NCBI GenBank assembly: GCA_002803225.1
Contig: NXFV01000926.1
Coordinates: 38,197 to 102,196, forward strand
DNA: 64,000 bases
From: Gamarada debralockiae
Taxonomy: Eukaryota > Ascomycota > Leotiomycetes > Helotiales > Hyphodiscaceae
Direction of reading: 5' to 3'
A program made the translations under genes and the position numbers. This document shows, piece by piece, positions 1 to 10,140 of this stretch. The notes under the pieces were generated by a model that did no database searches, had not been told where the DNA came from, and saw only the letters and a list, made by a program, of their open reading frames with translations. Positions within the stretch are counted from its first letter, which is position 1. The number at the start of each line of letters is the position of its first letter.

Positions 1-79
1 CCTGAACTTGAAAGCTTGCACCTGCGGCAGAGGAGACAACGCACGCGACAACGAACGAGAGAACGGAAAGCCACGCCAT
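1..79 (-). CDS. N-terminus of a secreted protein (partial)
   Basis: Reading leftwards from an ATG at 79, the first codons encode a clear signal peptide: Met-Ala-Trp, a hydrophobic core rich in Leu, Val and Ala, then a small-residue cleavage region ending Ser-Ser-Ala-Ala-Gly. The frame stays open to the window edge, so only about 26 residues are visible. The mature protein and its function cannot be named. A possible intron donor (GGTGCAAG) lies near codon 20, so the coding part could end even sooner. The start is chosen because it is the only ATG giving a signal peptide. It is divergent from the SUR7-like gene at 859 and its promoter must lie in 80-500. Confidence 0.55.
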   Translation of the reverse strand, partial: MAWLSVLSFVVACVVSSAAGASFQVQ

Positions 80-858
80 TTTCAAGACAGAAATCGAGCT
101 CAATGTAAGACGCGATGTGTAGAAACGAGAAGGAGAAGAATCATGTGAAGATATAAGACAGAAGGAATCGAAGGACAAACTGACGAGAAACTAATCTGCA
201 GGGTCCATGTTACCAAGTAGCGGGCTGCTGGCTATGCTAATACTCAAAATAGCATCACGTTCGATTACAACTCAAATTGTTCCCGCGATGTGAAATGAAG
301 GGCTGGACTGGCTGAAAGTTATCGAGAAGACCTGTCGGGATCTGGCGAGTGTTGGGGCATTAGCGCTGACTGTGTTGGTAGTCTGCGATAGCTTGTAACT
401 GGATATTCCCAGAATCAGCATATGCCCCAAGAATGCACCCTCCATGTCCGTGCCCTCAATCCCTGAACTCTGGCTCGGTTGGTTGTTTTGAGGTTGAACT
501 ATTCGCCAAATAGCCTACCAAGTGGCGGCCGACGCTGTAACCCCTGTGCCATTGTGGCGGGATACCCGGTTAGGACGCACATTCGAGGCTCATTGGGCGG
601 TAATCTCAAATTTTGGGGTTTGTTGGTTGCACAAACCCCTTATCGTTGGCTTGGGGGTTTACATCAGCAACGTAAGCAAGGCGCAGCCACCAAAGATCAG
701 CCAAAGTTTCGGATCCTGACGAGGTAATTTGGATTGAGCTTTGGGGTAAACTCTTCCTGATAACCTTATGTATGTCCCTGGCGCTTTCATCTTTGCTTTC
801 TCGTGATATTTCTCTGTTGTCTGAATCAAAAGAAGGAGGTTGTGAAAGTAACGCAAAA
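80..858. other. Intergenic, divergent promoter region
   Basis: This stretch separates the left-edge secreted-protein gene from the SUR7-like gene. Only short frames without recognisable content occur here. It should hold the promoters and 5' leaders of both genes. Confidence 0.5.
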
Positions 859-2017
859 ATGAGAGGTGTTCTCTTTATCTCATTGGGGCTTTTGGGTCTC
901 TCCGCCATTCTGATTTTGCTCATTCTCATTGCCGGCGCGAACAAACATGTGTTGGTGGATTGGTTCTTCCTGAAGGTGAGTCTCTTTTTTCCTTTCGAAT
1001 CCATTGGGCGGATACTGATGTTCACAGGCAAATACGGAAGCCCTATCCATTTCCTCGAAGCTCTCCAACTCCACGTATCTCGCAGGCATCTCGAAACTCA
1101 CTGGAACTGACCTCGTGGGATCCAATGCCACTGCCGCCTCACTGGGCATTGGAGACTGGACTACTGTCTCCTTATTCACGTCTTGCACAGACACAAATTC
1201 CTCCATAACCTGCACCACTCCCCACTTCGGTTTCAGCTTCAACCCATCTACCAATCTGAAGCTTGACTCCACAGGAATGCAAGGTTCGAATGGATTGACT
1301 TCCATTCCGTCATACGGCACACTCTCCCAATTCCTCGGAATCGCATACATCCTCGCCTTGTTGTTCACGGTTCTTACAAAAGGGCTGAACATTCTGAGTT
1401 GCTGCATCCCTCGGGCCATAGTCGCCAGCGCATTCACCTCCATTCTCGCGACGATTCTTCTTCTCGCTGCCTCGAGCGCTGCACTTGCAGTTTTCACGAA
1501 CCTCAGGGGCAAATTGAACGCAGCGTTGTTGTCTGCAGGTATCAAGACTGCGCTTGGGAGCAGCCTCTTTATCATCAGTTGGATCGCCACAGTGCTAATG
1601 CTCCTCAATTCCATCATACTGTGCGTTTCCCATCGCCATAACAAGCATGGTAGACAACGCGGGATGGCCAGGGGAGTGGGAGTCATTGATCACAGCGGAA
1701 TGGACAAGAGTGAGGTCGGAACTGAGGCCTTTGCGGCGCCCAAGCGGACGAGAACTTTGCAGCTGCTGAAGAGAGTTGGGACGTGGAATAGGCAAAAGTA
1801 CACCCAGATTGAGAAGCAGCCGGCAGTCAGAGGAATCCCCGATGACGAGGATATTTTGAACAGGAGAGGGTTCGGTGGCGGAGAGGAGGAGGAGGAGGAG
1901 GAGGTTGAATTGGTAAGGAATTCGACGAGAGGAATTCCCTTGCAGCCATTTGGAAATTCGCAGACGAGGGATGTTACTTCGGCATATGAGCCGTACCGAC
2001 AAACTGTGACCGAATGA
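859..2017 (+). CDS. SUR7/PalI family four-TM membrane protein
   Basis: Two exons, 859-975 and 1028-2017, with a 52-bp phase-0 intron (donor GTGAG, branch ACTGAT, acceptor CACAG), encode about 368 residues. The layout is that of the fungal SUR7/PalI family: a first membrane helix at residues 3-25, an extracellular loop with two cysteines ten residues apart and several N-glycosylation sequons, three more helices, then a long basic and acidic cytosolic tail with a run of seven glutamates. Family members sit at the plasma membrane, in eisosomes or in pH sensing (PalI/Rim9), and contribute to cell-wall and membrane organisation. The tail is longer than in yeast Sur7. A long antisense frame over this gene is a shadow. 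Which branch of the family it belongs to is uncertain. Confidence 0.8.
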
Positions 2018-4279
2018 TGAGGATGATGACCCTTAACGCTGAGGCCTTGCATACCCGGTGAGAATCCGACATTGTTGGAGTGTAAAGGAGTTACTAAGGT
2101 AATCTAAAATTGAATACAAACCACTTGTTAAAACGGGTCTCAAGGAACGCTCTAAAGGTTCGAAGTGTCTCGGGGATGGTGAAAATGTGTTGGAAGGATT
2201 GCGTGGCGTCGAAGACTGGAAGCTTTGACACGGCCATGGTGAGTTGCGTATTGGTAATTGGTAAACGAAAAATGATTAGTAGAGGATTACACATCATCAA
2301 GCAATCGAATGCATTGGTATTCATTTTAAAGACGGCTCAAGCCCCGGTCGCATCTTGAGCGGGATAGGGGTTAAGGTACTTGCAGGATGGGGAATTATCC
2401 GCGATACGGACCCTATGGCCATCTCAGTAATCTACAGCCCAGCGGCGGCTTGAACCATGTCGCGAACCTGACGCGAGAAAATAGGCCAGGCATTCTGTCA
2501 GATCCTAGCTCACAAAATAAGCTTCTTTTTCAGACGAAGCCCCAAAATTTCGTAGCAGTTCGTAGTACTCTGAGATTGAAAAACTAAAACCATCAACCGA
2601 AAGAAACATCAAAACTAGCTGAACTTTAGGGTATAGCTAAATATAAAGCTGTTGGCTTCCGCTTTGGAAAGCGATAGCGATGGTCCTGTGGTGAATCGCA
2701 GACCAAACTAGATCATGTGATACTTTCAGTCACATGACCATCTCGAGTGACTTTCGAAACTGGCGAGAATACATTCAAACAACACAAACAACAGCGTGAT
2801 CCGCACGAATTTAGGCGACAGCGCGAGAAATTACCCAAAAGAGTAATTCACCAGCCTTGCAGCCTACGAACGACTCAACTATGATTCACATGCCCACTAA
2901 GCACCAATGAGTCACGTCATATTCCGCACGATCTCGAAATCCGAATGCAAACAGTGCAAACATCCACCTGTCAAAAAAGTATAAAATACCCTCTCTTCGC
3001 CCACCTCAATTCCCTTTTTTCTCCTCATCTTCTCTTTGCCATGTGGCTTAGATCAAATGTAGTATCTGTTCTATTCAGCTTAATCCCTGAATCCCTTCCA
3101 CAAGAAGGCTATCTTCGGATTGAACTCAATCTTTTGAAAGAGAGGGATGACCGCTGTGCTTGCATATGTGGTCGTCTCTCAACGTGTCTCTGGTCTTCCA
3201 CTGTTTCCAGGCGATGCGAACTTTTCATTGCGCTGTCTGCTTTGGCAGACTCGTGAAGAAGAGATTGACATACGAGGCAAAGGATGATGAACAGGTTACT
3301 TTGATGAAACCTAGAGATAGGATCACGAATGGAAGCCTGCCTCGACAGTGGGATTTGTTTAAATCTCGGCCACGTGACCAAACTCTTCTTGACCACTTTC
3401 TCCTAAACGAGGCAAGGGCCCTCAATCAGCTGGTAACTGTCTGAAGGGTTAGTTCGATGAGTTCAGATTTTATAACCTCACAATAGTTGACATTGCCATT
3501 CAGAACGTTGCTGTCGTTTTACCATCGCCACCACAATCCCGCCAGACTCAGGACATGTGTCACCAGCAACACCACGAAGCAACCCACAAGCTAGCTAACC
3601 GCCAAAAGAAGAGCAAAACATTCACCGTGTTGAATAGCCAGGAGCCACTCTGAGTGAAGTGTATGGACCAAAGATTTACGCGACTGAAATACAGTCAAGA
3701 ACTCTCGCGAGCTTGTCAATGATGAGAAGGTCGTATACACAGTCGGTTTGTCAAAGGGACTCGACGTACGTCAGAGTGATGCAGGCGGCTGAGGGAGTAG
3801 GTCTCATAGTCCGGCACCAGTGAGTGGAGGTCTTTGGCGTATGGTTTATTTGTCTGGGTACACAGCATCCGATACTGGTTGGGTCAGGTTCTTGGATCAT
3901 CGTCAACCAGATGGTCCTGCTACGGCCTCTTCAGGACATTTCTGGTATTAATTAACGACTTGTATTTTCTTTCCTTTGGGCATACGCTGTTCTGCGCGAT
4001 TAGTGAACAAATCAATTCTACCGGCTTAAGAAGTTTATTCATGGGACACGTCACTGTGCGACATTCACCGACATCGATGCGGTCGACTCGTCCTCACTTG
4101 CGACTTCTGCCTCTCATCCCAGGTCTTTTCTCCTCCATCACATTGCTTTTTCTCCTTTAAATCATTCCAATTGTCTTTTACTAAACTAATTTTATATCGT
4201 TCATCGATCACGACAATGCGCGCCTAAGTTACTCTCCCTTCGGTCACGGACTCAATGTCCCAGTAATCATCGCACTGTT
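2018..4279. other. Intergenic, no supported gene
   Basis: Short open frames around 2110-2360, 2945-3440 and 3834-4160 show no domain, conserved motif or convincing splice pattern. The part from 4100 to 4200 is CT-rich and could be the promoter of the decayed gene that follows. Confidence 0.4.
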
Positions 4280-5399
4280 CTGACATACGGGACTCCAAAC
4301 TTCGGCGTAATAGGCAGTATAACTGCTCCTGAATTACGATCGGGCACGCTAGATTTCCGCGATGGCACTGGAAATCCCGATGCGGCAAGGATGTGTATGG
4401 CCTTGGGGTAAGACTGGGATTCTACCTTCATGGCTTTACATCTCTCCTCCACACAGTACCACGCAGAATAGGCAGTAGCCGAGATACGAAATTAGTTTGA
4501 TACTTTTCTTGCTCTCGCAAGTATGGACAAATGTCGTGTCAACATGGGACATTTACTGTACTTTACCGCTCGTGCCTGTCCTTGAGACGAGGAATGTGGT
4601 TTATTTCTTTCGAACTGTCTCAGTGACTGGCTGGTTCGGGATATTTATGCTGGTATGGTGTTCTATAATTGGCTTCTTATACTGGTTCAGATCTATTCCA
4701 CCATTATTATCGGGACGGGTTGCTTTGTTCTGTTACTTCCGTGGGATGAATGAGTTACCAGAAGAGGACAGAAAGAGAGCACACGAATCTCAAATGATCA
4801 TATATAAGATTGCCATGGTACTAGTTGGGCAACGAAAGGCCAGCGGCTTTGAGTTCTTGAGCACAGTTGGCCAATTAGTTGCGTCTTTCGTTGCTTGAGG
4901 CTTATTCATTGCGATGGCAGAGAAAAATATCCTGTTGAATCGCCTCTCACCGGGACAATTGATTCAGTTGGTTACTGGTCTTGCCGTCGCTATTGGCAGT
5001 GTTCTCTTCTTTTGTTGTCCTTCTGGAGGTCAGGGGTCGGTCGAACAATACGAAGCCACCAGGACCAGGTACTCCTACGACCCATGCATCCGTTGAAGTC
5101 TTTTCTAACTCAGCATAGGTTAATTTACCTGCAGAGGACCCTAGATGCTCTTGGTAATCAACACAGTAAATGAAAAATTCATGGGGCTTAGCTACGAGCA
5201 ACGGGATGAGCTCCAGAGGCCTGGTAGAGGAATCCATCCTGCTGATTTCAAAGCAGCTGAACGGGTGTTATACGACAATGGGGCATTGAGTAAATACGAC
5301 ATCTATCGAAACTGTGGCACACGGTTTCGGGGAGCTTGGAGAAAGATGACTTGGAGCCAGGAATGGGTTCATGGTTATCTGGATCGTTTTGGACTCTAA
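4280..5399 (+). pseudogene. Decayed fungal multi-TM membrane protein gene
   Basis: Pieces of one membrane protein are spread over three frames. The first, from 4280, begins Leu-Thr-Tyr-Gly-Thr-Pro-Asn-Phe-Gly and reaches a Gly-Asn-Pro-Asp motif, then shifts by one base near 4388 into a frame reading Val-Tyr-Gly-Leu-Gly-Val-Arg-Leu-Gly-Phe-Tyr. That pair of motifs is common at the N-terminus of a large uncharacterised family of ascomycete integral membrane proteins. Further helices follow at 4560-4740 and 4914-5030. A 50-bp intron (5069-5118) fits, then another one-base shift near 5150 leads to a C-terminal block ending at 5399. At least two frameshifts and one early stop make a functional product unlikely. 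Family membership is recognised from memory and not checked. Confidence 0.5.
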
Positions 5400-5988
5400 T
5401 ATTACCCACTTGAATACTTTCTTATGGGTATATCCAAGGAAAGACGTATAATGTGCCTAAGAGGCCGTTCGCCTCCCAGGATTGGAAGAAGTAGGGTTTC
5501 CTATTTAGAGCATAAGTTCTAAATCATAATAAAAGATTCAAGACAGCATCTGCCTTGGGGATTCATTGCCTCTCTTTCGCTCGCAACGCTAGGTCAGAGC
5601 ACAAGCACCTAACGAAGGGAGGATCTTTCGAGACCAGCACCAACTATGATGCATAGTCTTCTCGATTCGATGCAATAGGAATTTTGGGGTTATTGATGAA
5701 AGCGTTCTTAAGAGTCTTGAAGTCTTGAAAGAAACCTTGAAACGGGCGGATGGATAAAGACACCCCGATAACCGAGTGCCGTTAGCGCAGTGTTTGCCTG
5801 GGGTGGAAACGTGGGGAGAGCTCCAATCTTCTCTAGCTCGCGTGAGCAGGTAAAACACCTCAACAACACCAACACGAACTCCTTCAACTCCTTCTCAACC
5901 GTCTCGCGATACTTCTCCTCGTTCTGCGGATTTCCCAGCTATCTGCAGCGTCATACACGACCTCTCAGGCTCTCCAACAGCATCCGCA
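5400..5988. other. Intergenic and 5' leader
   Basis: No gene is recognised in 5400-5800. The CA- and CT-rich part from about 5850 to 5988 looks like the promoter end and 5' leader of the small membrane-protein gene that starts at 5989. Confidence 0.45.
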
Positions 5989-6375
5989 ATGGCAACCCAG
6001 CGAAGCATCTTTGCGTACGTTTACGTCACAACTCCGCACTTCCTGGGCTCCCTTACTCTGTTCTACAGTTGAAGCGTAATACTGATCTCTACATGCGCAT
6101 ACAGACGCCGACCTATCCTCTTCCTTACCCTCTTTAGCGGAAGCGCTTTCTTCATCGGAATGAAATGGCGAGCGGTGCTACAGCAAAGCGAAGCAGCGAA
6201 GAAAGCAGGATCGAAGGACGTCAATTATTCAGTCGCGCCAGGACGAAGCGGTACATATCCATTATTCCATCTCCTCCATCTCCTTCCCTTCAGTTCAACA
6301 CAGCTCGAGTTTGCGGTACAATAGTACGGATGTATTGCTGACAGTAGTGCCTGTTACACAGGTGGCGGTATTTAA
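5989..6375 (+). CDS. Small single-pass membrane protein, 61 residues, three exons
   Basis: Three exons, 5989-6014, 6105-6250 and 6362-6375, join in frame across introns of 90 and 111 bp. Intron 1 starts GTACGT, has branch sequence ACTGAT and ends ACAG. Intron 2 starts GTACAT, has CTGAC and ends ACACAG. The product starts Met-Ala-Thr-Gln-Arg-Ser, has one hydrophobic helix at about residues 12-27, a basic lysine/alanine stretch and a C-terminus reading Gly-Arg-Ser-Gly-Gly-Gly-Ile. All three joins keep the frame and the last exon codes only five residues before the stop, which is hard to obtain by chance. I recall small fungal proteins with a similar RSGGGI end but cannot name a function. Single exons are too short to stand out as open frames. 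Confidence 0.65.
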
Positions 6376-7045
6376 TGCACGAATCACGAACGACCTTCCA
6401 CAAACATATGGCGGAAATTGGGGAAATTGCTGTAGATGGAATATAAAGGCTATATATAGATGGCCGCTCATTTATGTATGCGCGGCTGGTCTTTCGATGA
6501 ATTGAGGGCGTTGGAATTGGAGTTTGCGCGTGCTGCGGATGATCTTCCATCGAGAAGAAAGACGAATTGAATGCGAAGCCCTCGTGCTAAGTAGCGATGA
6601 AATATAATGCCATTCAAAATGCCCCGCGCAAAGACTGTACTTGTCCACTGGAATACTTCGCACTGTTGACAGATTCCAGGGACTCCAGAAGGGGATGTGC
6701 TTTTGGAGCTTTTGTAAACCAGGCCAAGTCACACCTCTCCACCACCCTCCTTTCCATGCCAAATGCAAGCTAACTGAAAGTAGAATCCTCTCCCGTTAAT
6801 ATTACAAGCTTCTTACTTGTATATGCAACGTCTATTGTCAAAGAACTGCGAGCTGAATAGCGTTTTTCGGCAATACAACAAATACTCCTCTTAGCCAATC
6901 AAGCATCAGGCCCCGTTCGTCCCTTTCGGCTTGCCCCTACCCTGAGAAATTATCAACCTCACTCACGACCGTTCTCTCACTAAGGACGGGACCGATCAGG
7001 GACCGATCAGGGACCGAGAAGAACACCAGGAAGTATTTTGCCATG
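6376..7045. other. 3' region and intergenic DNA
   Basis: This is the 3' side of the small membrane-protein gene followed by DNA with no recognised gene. At 6986-7018 the GGGACCGATCA unit is repeated in tandem just before the hairpin MITE. Confidence 0.45.
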
Positions 7046-7212
7046 CAGTAAAACCCCGCTATAAGAATAGCCTTGGGACCGGCGATTTATAAGAATATTG
7101 CGAGGTTATTCTTATATTTTTAGTGAGCCTCACTAAAAATTATCTCGGCGGGACCGGGAATCTTATTCTTATAGAGGGGTTTTATAGGGGATTCTTATAG
7201 CGGGTTTTACTG
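7046..7212. mobile_element. Hairpin MITE, pogo/Tc1-like ends, 167 bp
   Basis: The element starts CAGTAAAACCCCGCTATAAG and ends with its near-perfect inverse, giving terminal inverted repeats of about 23 bp. In its middle, at 7116-7140, is a perfect 12-bp palindrome around a single C, so the whole element can fold into one long hairpin. It has no coding capacity. A CAGT start with T-A-rich repeats is usual for non-autonomous derivatives of pogo/Fot-type Tc1-mariner transposons. The flanks are TG on the left and TA on the right, so a TA target duplication is not intact on the left. Confidence 0.75.
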
Positions 7213-7474
7213 TACCTTCACGGAGTCTTGAAGTTAAGACCCGGAGTTTATTTAAGATCCGCTAAGCCTGTACGAAGTTTATTTATACACTGACGGGCTG
7301 ACAGATACATAAGGGGAGACGATGCAGCGTTCTCTACTCCTCTCTTTCGGCCATCTCAACACTCATTAGCAGTACAATCTGCCTCCCACCATCCTAACTA
7401 CCAACTACCATCAAAGTCAGACTCTAATATCATATTCGTTGGTTCCGTTTTAGTCTATGGACGTGAGCTGCTGC
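7213..7474. other. Spacer between MITE and repeat tract
   Basis: No gene, repeat or site is recognised here apart from CT-rich low-complexity sequence at 7330-7420. Confidence 0.4.
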
Positions 7475-7615
7475 TGCTTTAACCTGAGCTGAGGGTGAGC
7501 ATACCTGAGCCGAGGGTGAGCTTACCTGATCAGTGCCTGAGCATGCCTGAGCAGAGCCTGAGCAGAGCCTGAGCATCCTGAGCACACCCTGAGCATGCCC
7601 TGAGTCAGCCTGCGC
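7475..7615. repeat. CCTGAGC short-repeat tract
   Basis: About a dozen irregularly spaced copies of CCTGAGC or CTGAGC occur, several as GCCTGAGCA, together with GAGGGTGAGC. The same words, including CTGAGCCGAGGGTGAGC, recur at 16143-16217. The spacing is about 11-17 bp. It lies just beyond the mariner-interrupted GH43 relic. It could be a degenerate satellite or the subterminal repeats of a transposon. Confidence 0.6.
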
Positions 7616-7629
7616 ACTATAATTTAGAA

Positions 7630-7668
7630 CCTATTCTGGCCTCCTGTGTGCCCCGGCCACAGTTTCCT
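7630..7668 (-). pseudogene. Probable continuation of the GH43 relic beyond the mariner
   Basis: If the mariner element (7671-8963) and one TA are removed, the minus-strand reading of this short stretch continues the GH43-like frame. It shows Gly-Asn-Cys-Gly-Arg where relatives have Gly-Asp-Leu-Gly-Pro, then a one-base shift and an Arg-Arg-Pro-Glu, stop, Val-Leu-Asn-Tyr stretch where relatives have Glu-Arg-Pro-Lys-Val-Leu-Tyr-Asn. Similarity is weak and short, so this is a suggestion. Confidence 0.3.
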
Positions 7669-7670
7669 TA

Positions 7671-8963
7671 CGAGCCCAACCTCAGTAGTCTGTGCGTTCA
7701 GGCTGTCAGGCATACTTCACCCACAACAATTGCTTCAATTATAATTATTTAACTAGGAGTTGACCACTCTCTACGCTCTGCTAGTACATGCACCTAGTGC
7801 TCGTGTTTCAGAATCGATTGATTAATCCATTTCCTTGTGGGATTGCGTCCCATTCCTCCGTCACTGCCTGCTCCATCTAGGCCTCCGTAGTAGGTTGGTA
7901 CTTTCGTTTATGCAGTGACTGCTTGATCCCTCCGCTAGCACTTCTCAATTAGGTTCATATCAGGACTTATAGAGGGGTGAGGCATTAGCACGATACCATG
8001 CTTCGTACGTCATTTGGCATAGCAGTTACGGATAGACTCGTGACCGTGAGCTAAGTTGCCATCTTCTACAAAGAGAGGCTTAACGGCAAGGCAAAGTAGG
8101 TGAGTAATCGCCGCGAAGACATTGACGATAGCCTTAATGTACGGCTCAAGGATTCGAGACAAATAATCGCGTTGTGTAAGAGCACTTTTCTTGCCAGATC
8201 CGTGGATAAATAGCAAAGGACTCTTATAGCCATATCCAATTGCACCCAATGCGTTGACTAGTGTCATATGACCACGATGAAGCTAGTGTTGTATACACGT
8301 CTCATAGCGACGCTCCCATCTCTTTCCCGTCACTTTCTCCTTCGCTGTCTTGCCTCTAATTAAGCAGTAACCTCATCCGCCCAAAGCACCTTCAGCCACT
8401 CTGTATGCTAGAATATATGCGCCATTGCCTAGAGATATTGCGCAATAACTTGGGCCTTCGTGAGGTAGGGTTTTTGACAAGCAGTACACCGGAAATAGCC
8501 TCGTTGTTTGAGCCTTCGCTCTAACGTTTGGATAGAGCATTTGAGCCCAAGCCCCGTGCGAAGGACGTCGTACTTAATAATTCGATGCTCCCACGGTTCG
8601 GAGGCGTAATTGATAATTTCGTCGACCTTTGCATCTGAGAGAGAGTAGGCAGGGCCAGTTCGATTTGGACGTCTACGAAGTACGCTCAGGGTAATCATAG
8701 CTCAAGACGCGACGGATTAAGCTCTGGCCGAAGGGATATCGCACCATAATCATTGAAACTGGTGGGTGGCCAAATCAGTGCAATTGGCGTATCGCTTCCT
8801 TGTGTTTTGTAGGGATTTCATAGCCAAGAAGGTGCTGAAAATCAAGTTGGGGGGGGGGAAATAGTAGTCATTTTGGTAGTAATTTAAGAAATTAGTGTGG
8901 GTGCGGGGTGAAGTGTGGCCTTAAAGAGCGCCTGAACACCACAGACTAGTGAGGTTGGGCTCG
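7671..8963 (-). mobile_element. Complete but dead Tc1/mariner transposon
   Basis: The element is 1,293 bp. Both ends carry an inverted repeat starting CGAGCCCAACCTCA and matching over about 33 bp with one or two differences, and a TA lies at each flank (7669-7670 and 8964-8965). The transposase reads leftwards. The helix-turn-helix part lies at 8429-8698, a Trp-Ala-Asp-Glu-Val motif near 8380 supplies the first catalytic Asp, the Gly-Ala-Ile-Gly-Tyr-Gly core and Glu-Asp-Gly-Asn lie at 8010-8267, and Ser-Pro-Asp-Met-Asn-Leu-Ile-Glu with the third acidic position near 7950. Stops (Trp or Gln to stop) and frame breaks separate these pieces, so no functional transposase is made. Length and domain order match a full-length element. 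Confidence 0.85.
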
Positions 8964-8965
8964 TA

Positions 8966-9412
8966 AGGAGTTTGTTTATAAAGGTCCATTGAACGAGATC
9001 TAGCAAGAAGAAGCTCAGACGGCATGTATCTATTTGCGTCCGTGAAACAAGGGGAGCGGTTAGATGAGGTGGTGAAGCTCTAAGGAAAGTAAGCAAACTT
9101 ATAGTGCTGGAATAGAAATTGATGCTCTGAAAAGCGCTCTCATTGAGTTTGTTCTCTCTAATTAGGTAGAAGACATTATTGACCTTAACGATCCCGCCGC
9201 TATGAGCTTGCATATGCTGGTCTGTTTCCGTGGTGGTTATTGTTGAGCCTGGAAGCTAGAATTTATTTATTGAATCATTAGTACGACACATTGCGCATAC
9301 GCAAAGATACAAATGATGTGGCTATCTGTTTTAAGGAAAGACTTACGATTTGAATTGAGGCTGCCGTAAAAGCAGCCAGAAGGCCAATGATATAAATTAC
9401 AATAGACAACAT
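8966..9412 (-). pseudogene. GH43-like secreted glycosidase, 5' part, interrupted by mariner
   Basis: Reading leftwards from an ATG at 9412, exon 1 (9347-9412) encodes a 22-residue signal peptide. After a 91-bp intron (donor GTAAGT, acceptor TCTAG), exon 2 (9099-9255) contains Met-Gln-Ala-His-Ser-Gly-Gly-Ile and Asn-Lys-Leu-Asn. A 99-bp intron (donor GTTTGC, branch CTAAC, acceptor GCTAG) leads to exon 3, reading Asn-Leu-Val-Gln-Trp-Thr-Phe, which stops at the mariner TA site. The motif order resembles the N-terminal beta-propeller blade of fungal GH43 galactan 1,3-beta-galactosidase-like enzymes, which act outside the cell on plant polysaccharide. Only about 85 residues precede the insertion, so it cannot be active. 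A CreA-like CCGGGG word lies upstream near 9630. Confidence 0.7.
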
Positions 9413-10140
9413 CTTGGCACTCGGATCAAGGCTTTTGAAAAGATTTCAAGGGCAAATGCGGAGCTCATGGAAATACTAGGAGAATTACTTATACAAATCT
9501 AAGTTTCATGGCAAGAACGGACTAACATGAGCGAAGAATACGTGCCGAAAAAAGGAATGAGTGGATGGAAGAACAGATCCCTGTCCGGGTCGGCTTAACC
9601 TGAATTCCCCGAGTTCTCCCCGGATTTGGTCTTACGTCTTGATCATACGCCAATCTTAGCACCACTTGATGCAAGCATTAGGTAGCAACTGTCCTGATGT
9701 TTGTCTGAGAATCTGAGAGCATGTTTTGTTGTATTTGTAGGTTTGAGAGAGCTGATAAATGGATTGGCTACCCCCCTCATCCACGGTTAGAAACGCACCA
9801 ATCAGGAAATATACAGAAGATCGCTCCAGGCACTAAGCAGACTCTTTCGAAGGTCGACGTGATTAGTAGCCTAGTCCGAGTTGCGTGGGTTGCCCACGAT
9901 CTGGACAAGCATCTACATTGAGATAAACGCAAACCAAGTGAACAATCTTGATGTTACCCTTCATAATACTTCAGAATGTAGTGCTCTGATGGTTTATCTT
10001 GGCCTCATCGAAGATGTCTGAAGAGGTTGAAGATCGGCCAGCTGAACCCCACCTTTAGAAGCTATCCTTCACCAGCTCTACATTTGCGCACTATATATAT
10101 TCTATTCTATTCGCCAGAATCCTATTAAAAGCCGAACGGA
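9413..10140. other. Intergenic between GH43 relic and HET relic
   Basis: The right part should hold the remains of a promoter for the HET relic, with an AT-rich TATATATAT stretch at about 10093-10101. The left part is upstream of the GH43 relic. No gene is recognised. Confidence 0.4.

Noticed and set aside
880..1686. A 268-codon open frame on the minus strand
   Set aside because: It is antisense to the SUR7-like gene, which has clear helices, cysteines and a proper intron. The antisense frame has no domain.
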